From positions 1 to 63,119 of the forward strand of contig NZ_JADQAQ010000025.1 in the NCBI RefSeq assembly GCF_022129445.1: 63,119 nucleotides of DNA, read 5' to 3'. The stretch's first letter is position 1; each line of letters begins with the position of its first letter. The DNA comes from Photobacterium sp. Ph5 (GTDB taxonomy: Bacteria > Pseudomonadota > Gammaproteobacteria > Enterobacterales > Vibrionaceae). Position numbers and translations under genes: made by a program. Below the pieces are notes generated by a model. It was given only the letters and a program-made list of their open reading frames with translations, was not told the origin of the DNA and ran no database searches. Positions 30,982 to 39,459 of this stretch are shown here, in pieces.

Positions 30982-32868
30982 TTAGTTCGCTAAAGGTGTG
31001 GCATGGTTGATAAACAATTTACGATCAACTTTATAATCTGTTGCATAGTGACGAAGTTTACAGTCGTTGCCTTCATCACAACCACAACTTAAACAACGCT
31101 TAGCTTCATCAATAGCGGCTTGCTGTGATAGCCCGGTTTCAACTTCATTGAAGCTTAAATGACGCTGTGCCAGTGTTAGCTCTGGCATTTTAGCGCGTAA
31201 CACTTTAGCTAGGGCGTGATTTAACATCTGTTCGGTTTGCTTAGCGTTATCTCCAGTGGCAATACTTGCCATAACACGCTTTAACTTTTCAATATGTTCA
31301 GGCTGAATAAGATGACTTCTTTCAACATTGCGAGAACGGAATGACTCGGTATAGAGTTTTTCCATGGTGCCATCAAAGAATTCATCAATCCCTTTTGCCG
31401 CTTTTCGGCCATCGGCAATCGCTTCAATCGCTGTTGCTGGCCCTCGACGAAAATCACCAATAGCGAAGATGTTTTTAACCCCAGAGTGCATCGTCGTTTC
31501 ATCAACATTGATGGTGTTCCAGCGACTAAAAGAAAGCTCGATATCTTCGTTAGCAATGAAGCTGGTATCGGTCTTTTGCGAGACAGCAGCGATAACGGTA
31601 TCAAAGTCTTTAACAAAATATTCGCCAGTTGCTTTTGGTGAGCAGCGGCCAGAGGCATCAGGTTCGCCCAATGCCATCTTTTCAAGTTTTATCTGACAAA
31701 CATGACCATTGTCATCAGCAATATTTTCAGCAGGATTGGTTAAAAAGTGAAATTTAACACCTTCATGCTCTGCTTCTTCAATTTCATAGGTTTCAGCTGG
31801 CATTTCATCTCGAGTACGGCGGTAAATAAGTGTGGTATCTGCGCCTAAACGTAATGCAGAGCGGGCGCAGTCAATTGCAGTGTTACCACCACCAATCACC
31901 GCGACTTTTTTACCAATAGTATATTGTTTATCGAGTGTCTGATCTTTTAAGAAATCAACACCAAGATAGCAACCTGCTAAATCACTACCGGTATACTTCA
32001 TCTCACTGGCTTGTGATGCACCAATCGCTAAACAAACAGCATCAAATTCTTCACTGAGCGAAGAAAGGGTAAAGCCTTCACCTAACTTTTTATTGGTTTC
32101 GATACTCATGCCGTTACGACACATAATATCGATTTCTTTATCTAGAATATCTTTAGGTAAACGATACTCAGGGATGCCGTAACGTAGCCATCCACCGGCT
32201 TGTGGCATCGCTTCATACACAGTGACGTTGTAACCTTCATTGCTAAGGAAATAGCCACAACTTAAACCACCAGGTCCAGCACCCACAATAGCAATACGTT
32301 TACCCTTATCGTCTTTTTTGATTGGGGTATAGCTATTTAGTTTTTCAAGGTCAATGTCAGCGGCGTAACGTTTCAATTGACGGATCGCGAGTGGCTCATC
32401 GACTAAGTTACGCTGGCATTTTGCTTCACAGAAAGCAGGGCAAACCCGACCAATAGAAAGCGGCATAGGCAATGTTTTCTTTATCACTTCAATGGCTTTT
32501 AAGTGTTCATTGTTAGCGATAAAGTATAAATAGGATTGGATATCAACGTTTGCAGGGCAGGCAATCTGACAAGGCGGTACGCTACAGTTGGTATTTGCGC
32601 GTTGTAAAATTCGCTCTAAATTGCACTTTCGAATATTTGACAGTAATTGCGATGAGGTAGTGACTACCATTCCATCAGTAGGCTTAACTTTGCACGCTTT
32701 CACAATCCCTTTACCTGCGATTTCAACATCACAAAGTGCGCATTCATCTGTGAATGTGTCTATGTCGCAGAGTGACGGGATCTCAATACCGGATTGTTTT
32801 GCTGCTTCTAATAAGTTTTGATTCTTGTCGACTTGAAAGCTATTGCCATCAATATTAATAGTAACCAT
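30982..32868 (-). CDS. multi-cluster Fe-S/FAD/NAD(P) oxidoreductase (GltD-like)
   Basis: A 628-residue fusion. Residues about 1-75 form a 2Fe-2S ferredoxin-like domain (cysteines in PSLC, ECALC and KACKV). Residues about 90-170 hold the cysteine-rich 4Fe-4S region seen in GltD and dihydropyrimidine dehydrogenase (CSVPPCQIACP, CPAFCEAKC). Then come the FAD motif IAIVGAGPGGLSCGYF and the NAD(P) motif VAVIGGGNTAIDCARSAL. A C-terminal cluster CLSCGCDEGNDC ends the protein. It should shuttle electrons between NAD(P)H and an unknown partner. No dehydrogenase or ligase partner gene is adjacent, so the pathway is unclear. Confidence 0.78.
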   Translation of the reverse strand: MVTINIDGNSFQVDKNQNLLEAAKQSGIEIPSLCDIDTFTDECALCDVEIAGKGIVKACKVKPTDGMVVTTSSQLLSNIRKCNLERILQRANTNCSVPPCQIACPANVDIQSYLYFIANNEHLKAIEVIKKTLPMPLSIGRVCPAFCEAKCQRNLVDEPLAIRQLKRYAADIDLEKLNSYTPIKKDDKGKRIAIVGAGPGGLSCGYFLSNEGYNVTVYEAMPQAGGWLRYGIPEYRLPKDILDKEIDIMCRNGMSIETNKKLGEGFTLSSLSEEFDAVCLAIGASQASEMKYTGSDLAGCYLGVDFLKDQTLDKQYTIGKKVAVIGGGNTAIDCARSALRLGADTTLIYRRTRDEMPAETYEIEEAEHEGVKFHFLTNPAENIADDNGHVCQIKLEKMALGEPDASGRCSPKATGEYFVKDFDTVIAAVSQKTDTSFIANEDIELSFSRWNTINVDETTMHSGVKNIFAIGDFRRGPATAIEAIADGRKAAKGIDEFFDGTMEKLYTESFRSRNVERSHLIQPEHIEKLKRVMASIATGDNAKQTEQMLNHALAKVLRAKMPELTLAQRHLSFNEVETGLSQQAAIDEAKRCLSCGCDEGNDCKLRHYATDYKVDRKLFINHATPLAN

Positions 32869-33185
32869 TAATTGCCTCTATTGTTATTTATTTACTGGGC
32901 AGCAGATTTGCTTGGTTATTTGCAGTTAATGATTATGTGAGAAAATTGAATATATTTTTGAAAAGATAAATAAGTAGGGTAAAAGTTATTTATCACTCAT
33001 GTGTATTTCGAAGCAACAGCATTGAGCAGCTATTGTATTCACTTTTTATAATCACTATACAAATCCTTTTAATTATATATCATGCTTTTTACGAATAGAA
33101 TATGGGTAATTAAGCGTTGTAAGGCCAATATTAGTATTTTTAAGGTAGTATTGTTCTTTTTATTTCTTTCAATCTATCTTTAATT
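32869..33185. other. intergenic region, no gene seen
   Basis: About 317 AT-rich bases between two leftward genes. It contains the promoter of the oxidoreductase and the trailer of the LysR gene. I see no convincing open frame, hairpin or known site. Confidence 0.5.
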
Positions 33186-34097
33186 CTAATTTGTTTTATC
33201 AAATTTTTGACGAATAAAATTAACAAATAGACTTGTACGTTGAGCAAGATGTTTACGTTTAGGATAAAGGATATATAAAGGCAAACGATTAGGTGTAAAC
33301 CAATCGGGTAAGATATTAATAATATGTGTTCGTTTATCACTATCTAAGTGACTTAATGCCATCTCATCAAGCATAGCAATACCACAGCCTTTGATCATTG
33401 CCTCGGTCATGACGGTGACTAGGCTAAAACTCATGGCAGGTTTAAGGATAATATTTGTCTTTTCTTGTGTCGTTTGATGAATAAAACACCATTTATCGAG
33501 CGTGAATTCGCTATTTCGATAAATAATGTGGTTGTGATCGAGCAAATCCAATGGATGAGTAATCGCTGGATGATCTGCTAAGTAACTTTCATGAGCAAAG
33601 GGTTGGCATTGAAGGTGGCGTATATAATGACCTACATAGCCTTCTGGTGGCGTCTCTGTGAAATAAATGGCGACATCAAAACCTTGCTCTATTAGATCTA
33701 ATGGGGTTTCAGTAAAAGCGACTTCTAATTCAATGTTTGGATGACTCAAATTGAAATCGGCAAGATGTTCACTTAATAGCATCGAGCCAAAAGAAGCAGA
33801 CGCTGCGATACGAAGTTTGCCATAAACAGAATTAGTGACATCTAATCCTTCGTTAATGGCTTCAGCATGTGCAAACAGTGCTTTTACCTGCTTATAAAAT
33901 TCAAGCCCATCATAGGTGAGGTTAAATTGGCGAGTTGTTCGCTGTATAAGCTGAGTATCGAGGAGTGCTTCGAGTTGACGCAATTGTCGACTGATATGTG
34001 CGCTTGAGCAATTTAATCTCACCGCTGCTTTTGCAATGCTTTTTTCTTCACATAACGCTAAATAAATGGGTACGTAACTTAGCCACTTTATTTCCAT
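33186..34097 (-). CDS. LysR-family transcriptional regulator
   Basis: About 303 residues. The winged helix-turn-helix is in the first 60 residues (EEKSIAKAAVRLNCSSAHISRQLRQLEALL), followed by the substrate-binding domain. The ATG at 34097 (MEIKWLSYVPIYLAL) fits the family; the extra upstream codons look spurious. It diverges from the CatB-like gene and could regulate it, the oxidoreductase gene downstream, or neither. The effector is unknown. Confidence 0.88.
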   Translation of the reverse strand: MEIKWLSYVPIYLALCEEKSIAKAAVRLNCSSAHISRQLRQLEALLDTQLIQRTTRQFNLTYDGLEFYKQVKALFAHAEAINEGLDVTNSVYGKLRIAASASFGSMLLSEHLADFNLSHPNIELEVAFTETPLDLIEQGFDVAIYFTETPPEGYVGHYIRHLQCQPFAHESYLADHPAITHPLDLLDHNHIIYRNSEFTLDKWCFIHQTTQEKTNIILKPAMSFSLVTVMTEAMIKGCGIAMLDEMALSHLDSDKRTHIINILPDWFTPNRLPLYILYPKRKHLAQRTSLFVNFIRQKFDKTN

Positions 34098-34184
34098 ATG
34101 GTAATTATTAATCTCGTAATGATCGCTTCTGGTAAGAATAAAGAACAATTAGACTGACTGCAATGAATCAACAGGACGTTTAAT

Positions 34185-34835
34185 ATGCAGTTTGAAACAT
34201 GGCTTGAAAGCCAAAAATTAAAAGACACCATTACTAACCCCAACATAGAAGTCGGTGACTACAGCTACTATTCTGGCTATTACCACGATAAATCTTTTGA
34301 AGATCAAGCTGTACGCTATTTGCTTGGAGATAAGCCAACCAAAGAGGTTTGGCAAAGCGGTATGTTTGGTGAAGTAGATAAGCTGATCATTGGTAAATTT
34401 TGCTCTATTGCTTCCGGGGCGACTTTCATGATGGCGGGTAATCAAGGTCATCGTATTGATTGGATTTCAACCTTTCCATTTGGTAATGATTTTGGTGAAG
34501 ATGTCCCTAGTGGTTTTAAGCGAGTAGGCGATACCGTGATTGGTAATGATGTATGGATTGGCTCTGAAGCGATGATCATGCCTGGAGTAAAAATTGGTAA
34601 TGGCGCTGTGATCGGAGCGAGGGCGGTGATCACCAAGGATGTTGAGCCTTATAGCGTGGTTGTTGCTAATAATCATGTAGTAAAACAGCGATTCACGGCA
34701 AAGCAAATTATGATGTTGACTGAAATGCAATGGTGGAACTGGTCAGAGCAACAACTTAAACAAGCGATGCAATTGATGTGCAGTGGTGATGTTGAACAGC
34801 TTTACAACTATTACCTTGAGTATATTAAAGAATAA
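34185..34835 (+). CDS. CatB-related xenobiotic acetyltransferase
   Basis: A 216-residue left-handed beta-helix (hexapeptide) acetyltransferase. The sequence follows type B chloramphenicol acetyltransferases closely: NPNIEVGDYSYYSGYYH, DKLIIGKFCSIASGATFMMAG, NQGHR with the presumed catalytic histidine, and VIGNDVWIGSEAMIMPG. Type B enzymes acetylate chloramphenicol with acetyl-CoA, but chromosomal members may serve other substrates. No attC site, integrase or other resistance gene is nearby, so it looks like a resident chromosomal gene rather than a cassette. Confidence 0.9.
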   Translation: MQFETWLESQKLKDTITNPNIEVGDYSYYSGYYHDKSFEDQAVRYLLGDKPTKEVWQSGMFGEVDKLIIGKFCSIASGATFMMAGNQGHRIDWISTFPFGNDFGEDVPSGFKRVGDTVIGNDVWIGSEAMIMPGVKIGNGAVIGARAVITKDVEPYSVVVANNHVVKQRFTAKQIMMLTEMQWWNWSEQQLKQAMQLMCSGDVEQLYNYYLEYIKE

Positions 34836-34839
34836 AAAT

Positions 34840-34866
34840 AGGGCAGTGAAACGTGTTCGCTGCCCT
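34840..34866 (-). terminator. terminator of the amidohydrolase gene
   Basis: Arms AGGGCAGTGAA and TTCGCTGCCCT pair with one wobble. On the - strand the stem is followed by TATTTTTATT. Confidence 0.75.
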
Positions 34867-34889
34867 GTATCTAACTAATAACAGATTAG

Positions 34890-36296
34890 TTACTGTACGA
34901 TTTCGCCGCTTTCAATAACGGTTTGACGCACTTTATCTGCAAACTGCAGCGCTTCTTTGCGAATGTTATCTTCATTAACCGTTAGTACGTTTCTGTTTTC
35001 CATAATCACTTTACCATCAACAATCGTATGCTTTACGTTCGTTGCGTAAGCAGAGTAAACAAGTGCTGAATATGGATTATAAACAGGTACCATATTTGGC
35101 GCTTTGGTATCAATAACGATCACATCAGCCAACTTACCGACTTCTAAAGAGCCAACTTTATCTTCCATATGGAGTGCACGAGCAGCACCGATCGTTGCCA
35201 TTTCAATCACATTTTTAGGTGGCATAGCTGCACGATCTTTATTGACTAATTTATGCACTTTTGCAACTTGATTAAATTCATCAATAGTACTTAGCGTATT
35301 ACCCGACATTGGACCATCGGTGCCTAAGCCTATACGTAAACCATCATTAAACATTTGTAATGCTGGTGATACGCCTTTTGCTGACTTAATGTTTGCGCTC
35401 ATGTTATGTGCAATACCAACATCGTATTTTTTCAAAATAGCGATATCTTCTTTGTTCGCATCAATCACATGTGCAGCTACAAAGTTATTATTTAGTGCGC
35501 CAATCGATTCCATGTATTTTACAGGGGATAGACCACCAGAACGTTTTGCAATAACCTCACGCTCTCGATCTGATTCAGCCAAGTGCATCATCACGGGCAC
35601 ATCGTATTTCATCGAAAGTTTGGCAATAGTTTGCAGAGTTTCTGTTGAGTTGGTGTACGGGCCATGTGGCGCAAATGCCATCGTGATACGCGGGTGATCT
35701 TTATATTCGTTAATCAGTTTTTCTGCGTATTTAATGCCATCTTCTGGTGTTTTAGCACTTGCTACAGGGAATTGAATAATTGTTTCACCTAAAATCGCAC
35801 GCATACCAATTTGGTCGACCGTTTTAGCAACTTCGTCTTCAAAGTAATACATGTCAGCGTAAGTGGTAACGCCACCCTTCACCATTTCAACGTTACCCAA
35901 CTGAGCACCGATACGCACCATTTCACGCGATACCAGTTTTTTCTCTAATGGAAAAATGTATCGATGTAGACGATCGGGTACGTCATCAGCAAGAGAGCGG
36001 AAGACAGTCATCGATGCATGGGTGTGAGTATTAATAAGACCAGGCATTACAATATCGCCATCAGCATCGATTGTTTTTGCTGATTTATACTCATTAATGT
36101 CTGAGCCATCAGTAACAGCGACAATCTTATTATCTTTAATTGCAATTAGGCCTTTATCAAAAATCGTTCTATCACGGTCCATGGTTAGTATTTGACCATT
36201 CTTGATTAATAGATCAACATTTTCGATAGCAAAAGCAGAAGCGCTTGAAAGAGACAAAGTTGCTAATGATGCAGCAAGTAACGTTTTCTTTAACAT
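34890..36296 (-). CDS. exported amidohydrolase, SAH/MTA deaminase-like
   Basis: A 468-residue metal-dependent amidohydrolase of the AtzA/TrzN/MtaD subfamily. Metal ligands are seen in NTHTH near 90, in FAPHGPY, in MMHLAESDRE and in LGTDGPMSG. Unlike most relatives it starts with a signal peptide (MLKKTLLAASLATLSLSSAS then AFA), which predicts a periplasmic or secreted deaminase or hydrolase. The substrate is unknown; purine-type or s-triazine-like compounds are handled by relatives. It appears monocistronic. Confidence 0.84.
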   Translation of the reverse strand: MLKKTLLAASLATLSLSSASAFAIENVDLLIKNGQILTMDRDRTIFDKGLIAIKDNKIVAVTDGSDINEYKSAKTIDADGDIVMPGLINTHTHASMTVFRSLADDVPDRLHRYIFPLEKKLVSREMVRIGAQLGNVEMVKGGVTTYADMYYFEDEVAKTVDQIGMRAILGETIIQFPVASAKTPEDGIKYAEKLINEYKDHPRITMAFAPHGPYTNSTETLQTIAKLSMKYDVPVMMHLAESDREREVIAKRSGGLSPVKYMESIGALNNNFVAAHVIDANKEDIAILKKYDVGIAHNMSANIKSAKGVSPALQMFNDGLRIGLGTDGPMSGNTLSTIDEFNQVAKVHKLVNKDRAAMPPKNVIEMATIGAARALHMEDKVGSLEVGKLADVIVIDTKAPNMVPVYNPYSALVYSAYATNVKHTIVDGKVIMENRNVLTVNEDNIRKEALQFADKVRQTVIESGEIVQ

Positions 36297-36569
36297 CGAG
36301 TATCACCGAAGGAAGGTATTTTTCGCAGATAATACTGGGTAATTTTTTATTGAAAATAACAATTTCATTTATTGCTTTTATTTGTGATCATTATCGCTAT
36401 TGGGGGTGTTACATATACCTAAAAGTGATAGTTTATAAGGTGTAATCGTTTGCTATTGGTGAGGTAGAGGATTAATTACTTTTTAGATGACAATAAAAAG
36501 TGATGTTGAAGACGGATATATTTTAGTTTAAAACTAAAGAACCATGACACAGATAATACTTGTATTAAC
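36297..36569 (+). promoter_or_regulatory. intergenic region upstream of modA
   Basis: About 270 AT-rich bases with divergent promoters for the amidohydrolase and modA. A palindrome TTTAGTTT-A-AAACTAAA lies at 36522-36538; its role is unknown. No open frame is supported. Confidence 0.5.
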
Positions 36570-36593
36570 CGATATGTAGTTTACTATATATCG
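36570..36593. promoter_or_regulatory. ModE-type molybdate operator
   Basis: Arms CGATATGT (36570-36577) and ATATATCG (36586-36593) are separated by 8 bases. The 24-base span and form CGnTATnT-N8-AnATAnCG agree with the E. coli modA operator. It lies 20 bases upstream of modA, where ModE-molybdate would repress. Confidence 0.7.
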
Positions 36594-36612
36594 AAATATT
36601 AGGAGCATCGTC

Positions 36613-37383
36613 ATGACACGTAAATTAGCTTTCGCAACAGCAGCGTTACTCTCAACACTCTCTTTTTCATCTTTTTCTGCTGATAGCAACATCACGGTAT
36701 TTGCGGCTTCGTCATTAACCAATGCGTTAAATGATATTGCGGCTAAATACCAAAAGGAGACTGGCGTTAAAACCACGCTTTCATTCGCTTCATCTTCAGC
36801 GTTAGCTCGCCAAGTTGCGCTTGGTGCACCCGCGAATATTTATTTATCGGCTAACGAAAAATGGATGGATTATGTAGAGCAGCAGGGCGCGGTAATTGAT
36901 AATAGCCGTGTCGATGTTCTAAAAAACAGTCTAGTGATGGTTGCTCCTACTGATTATCCACAAAAGAATATCAAGCTGACAGCAAGCTGGGATTTATCTA
37001 AAGCCTTAGACGGTACACGTTTAGCGGTGGGTAATCCGGCAAATGTTCCAGCAGGACGTTACGCTAAGCAATCGTTAGAGTATCTAAAATTATGGCAGCA
37101 AGCAGAGCCCTTATTAGCACGGGCAAATAATGTACGCTCGGCATTAGTTTTAGTTGAACGCGGCGAAGCGAAACTTGGAATTGTATATAAAACCGATGCG
37201 GAAATTTCTAAAAAGGTAAAAATTGTTGCGACTTTCCCTGCCGATTCACATAAGCCAATTACGTATCCAATGGCATTAGTAAAAGGTAATGCGACGCCTG
37301 CGGCAAAAGCGTTTTATGAATACTTACAGCATGACGAAGCCAAGGCTATTTTTAAACAATATGGTTTTGGTCCAGTTAATTAA
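36613..37383 (+). CDS. modA: molybdate ABC transporter, substrate-binding protein
   Basis: A 256-residue periplasmic binding protein. The signal peptide ends near FSSFSA-DSN. The mature protein has FAASSLTNALNDIA, FASSSALARQVALGAPANIYLSAN and GNPANVPAGRYAKQSLEYL, all typical of ModA oxyanion-binding loops. AGGAG lies seven bases before the ATG. A strong terminator downstream separates it from modBC. Confidence 0.94.
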   Translation: MTRKLAFATAALLSTLSFSSFSADSNITVFAASSLTNALNDIAAKYQKETGVKTTLSFASSSALARQVALGAPANIYLSANEKWMDYVEQQGAVIDNSRVDVLKNSLVMVAPTDYPQKNIKLTASWDLSKALDGTRLAVGNPANVPAGRYAKQSLEYLKLWQQAEPLLARANNVRSALVLVERGEAKLGIVYKTDAEISKKVKIVATFPADSHKPITYPMALVKGNATPAAKAFYEYLQHDEAKAIFKQYGFGPVN

Positions 37384-37445
37384 GACAATAAGTTAGGCAA
37401 TAAATCAATCATATTATGGTTAAACGACATTATAGATAAAACTCG

Positions 37446-37474
37446 GCACTGAGCACTTCGCTCAGTGCTTTTTT
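37446..37474 (+). terminator. terminator between modA and modB
   Basis: Perfect 9-bp stem GCACTGAGC / GCTCAGTGC with a five-base loop and six T's. Confidence 0.88.
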
Positions 37475-37613
37475 GTTTATTTATAGAGCAACTACGAAGT
37501 TTTATACACACCGTTACTGACTATGATGCAATGATTACTTATGCTATCGCTATTATTACGAATCTCATGCAGAAAAGAGCATGGGTTTAGATTGAAACAC
37601 AGGATTGTTCGCT

Positions 37614-38303
37614 TTGCTCACTGATTATGAATTACAAGCGTTATTGTTAAGCCTTAAAATTTCAAGTGTTGCTGTGTTATTTAGCCTTCCTTTGGGTATT
37701 GCTTGTGCTTGGTTATTGGCTCGTCGAGATTTTTGGGGTAAATCATTATTAGATGGTTTCATTCATTTACCCCTTGTTTTACCTCCTGTTGTGATTGGTT
37801 ATTTATTGTTGATTTCAATGGGAAGACAAGGCGCTATAGGTAAATGGCTTTATGAGTGGTTTGGTTTTAGTTTTAGCTTTAGTTGGCGTGGGGCAGCTTT
37901 AGCGGTTGCTGTGGTATCTTTTCCATTAATGGTGCGCTCTATTCGCCTTGCTTTAGAAGGAGTCGATAAAAAGCTGGAACAAGCCGCTCGTACATTAGGC
38001 GCATCACCACTACGTGTATTTGTCACCATTACACTACCGTTAACGATCCCAGGTATTTTAACAGGCACAATCTTAGCCTTCGCTCGTGCTCTAGGTGAGT
38101 TTGGTGCAACGATTACCTTTGTTTCTAATATTCCTGGTCAAACTCAAACGATTCCATTGGCAATGTATTCATTTATTGAAACTCCAGGGGCTGAAAGTGA
38201 AGCAGCCCGTTTATGTGTGGTCGCAATTGTGATTGCCTTGTCTTCATTATTTGCTTCTGAATGGCTAACACGCCTTGCTAGAAAACGTTTGGAAGTGATG
38301 TAA
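37614..38303 (+). CDS. modB: molybdate ABC transporter, permease
   Basis: About 229 residues, the same length as E. coli ModB, if the TTG at 37614 is used (product begins MLTDYELQALLLSLK). AGGA lies nine bases before it; the TTG at 37605 is almost on top of that site. Five or so membrane segments and the EAA loop EQAARTLGASPLRVFVTITLPLTIPG are clear. The stop codon overlaps the modC start. Confidence 0.92.
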   Translation: MLTDYELQALLLSLKISSVAVLFSLPLGIACAWLLARRDFWGKSLLDGFIHLPLVLPPVVIGYLLLISMGRQGAIGKWLYEWFGFSFSFSWRGAALAVAVVSFPLMVRSIRLALEGVDKKLEQAARTLGASPLRVFVTITLPLTIPGILTGTILAFARALGEFGATITFVSNIPGQTQTIPLAMYSFIETPGAESEAARLCVVAIVIALSSLFASEWLTRLARKRLEVM

Positions 38304-39394
38304 TGACAATCAATAAGCGTCTGAAAATAAAATTTAAACAACAGTTGGGTGATTTAGCGTTAGATGTTGATCTTGATGTGCCAATGAAAGGGATCACAGC
38401 GATTTTTGGTCGTTCAGGAGCAGGTAAAACGTCGTTAGTGAATGTTCTATCGGGTTTAACAAAGCCAGATAACGGGATTATTAAGCTTGGCGATAACACT
38501 CTTTATAATAGTGAAGAGCGGATATTTCTTTCACCGGATAAGCGCAAAATTGGTTATGTATTTCAAGATGCACGTTTATTCCCCCATTACAGTGTTAAAG
38601 GCAATCTATGCTATGGCGTCAAGAGTCCTGATCCCCAGCATTTTGATGATATTGTGCGTTTGCTTGGCATTGAAGCGTTATTAAATCGTTATCCGTCATC
38701 GTTATCCGGTGGCGAAAAACAGCGTGTCGCGATTGGACGCGCGTTATTAACTAAACCTGACATGTTGCTGATGGATGAGCCATTAGCATCATTAGATATG
38801 CCTCGTAAACAAGAATTAATGCCTTACCTTGAGCGTTTAGCCAAGAGTGTGAATACACCGATTATTTATGTTACCCATAGCCTTGATGAAATCTTACGCC
38901 TTGCCGATTCTATGGTGATGCTTAACCAAGGTAAGGTGTTAATTTCAGGACATGTGAATTCAGTATGGAGTTCACCTGAAATGCGCCCGTGGTTGCCTGT
39001 TAAAGAGCAAAGTTCATTATTAAGTGCTCGTATTAATTATAATCATCCTAAATACGCGTTAACGCAGGTAATGTTAAGTCATGATTCATTCTTGTGGGTC
39101 AGCCGATTGGAGCAGCAGCGAGGTGAATGGGTGAGGGTACGCATTTTCTCAAATGATGTTTCTATTGCTCGTGAACAACCGACTCAAACCAGTATTCGTA
39201 ATATCTTAGCCGCTAGAGTGGATAAAATTCATTATGCTGAAGATGAACGTGTTGAAGTGAAATTACGCGTTGGTGAAACCCATTTATGGGCCAATATTAC
39301 TGCTTGGGCGGCGGATGAATTAGCGTTAAAGATTGGCGATCAAGTTTATGCGCAAATCAAAGGCGTGAGTGTGACTAAAGATGATTTAGCATAG
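38303..39394 (+). CDS. modC: molybdate ABC transporter, ATPase
   Basis: A 363-residue ATPase. Walker A is GRSGAGKTS, the signature is LSGGEKQR, Walker B is LLMDEPLASLD and the switch histidine is in VTHS. The C-terminal part (about 290-360) is the TOBE/Mop molybdate-sensing domain. It overlaps modB by one base (TAATG). Confidence 0.94.
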   Translation: MTINKRLKIKFKQQLGDLALDVDLDVPMKGITAIFGRSGAGKTSLVNVLSGLTKPDNGIIKLGDNTLYNSEERIFLSPDKRKIGYVFQDARLFPHYSVKGNLCYGVKSPDPQHFDDIVRLLGIEALLNRYPSSLSGGEKQRVAIGRALLTKPDMLLMDEPLASLDMPRKQELMPYLERLAKSVNTPIIYVTHSLDEILRLADSMVMLNQGKVLISGHVNSVWSSPEMRPWLPVKEQSSLLSARINYNHPKYALTQVMLSHDSFLWVSRLEQQRGEWVRVRIFSNDVSIAREQPTQTSIRNILAARVDKIHYAEDERVEVKLRVGETHLWANITAWAADELALKIGDQVYAQIKGVSVTKDDLA

Positions 39395-39420
39395 TGATAA
39401 TCGCAAGATGATAGAGAAAA

Positions 39421-39455
39421 ACCAGCTAAGTACTGATACTAGCTGGTTTATTTAT
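39421..39455. terminator. convergent terminator after modC
   Basis: Arms ACCAGCT (39421-39427) and AGCTGGT (39441-39447), with further GTA/TAC pairing inside, are followed by TTATTTATT. Confidence 0.7.
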
Positions 39456-39459
39456 TGTT

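Noticed and set aside
34836..34889. Integron attC site beside the CatB-like gene
   Set aside because: The only inverted repeat there is a plain terminator; core sites of the attC type are missing.
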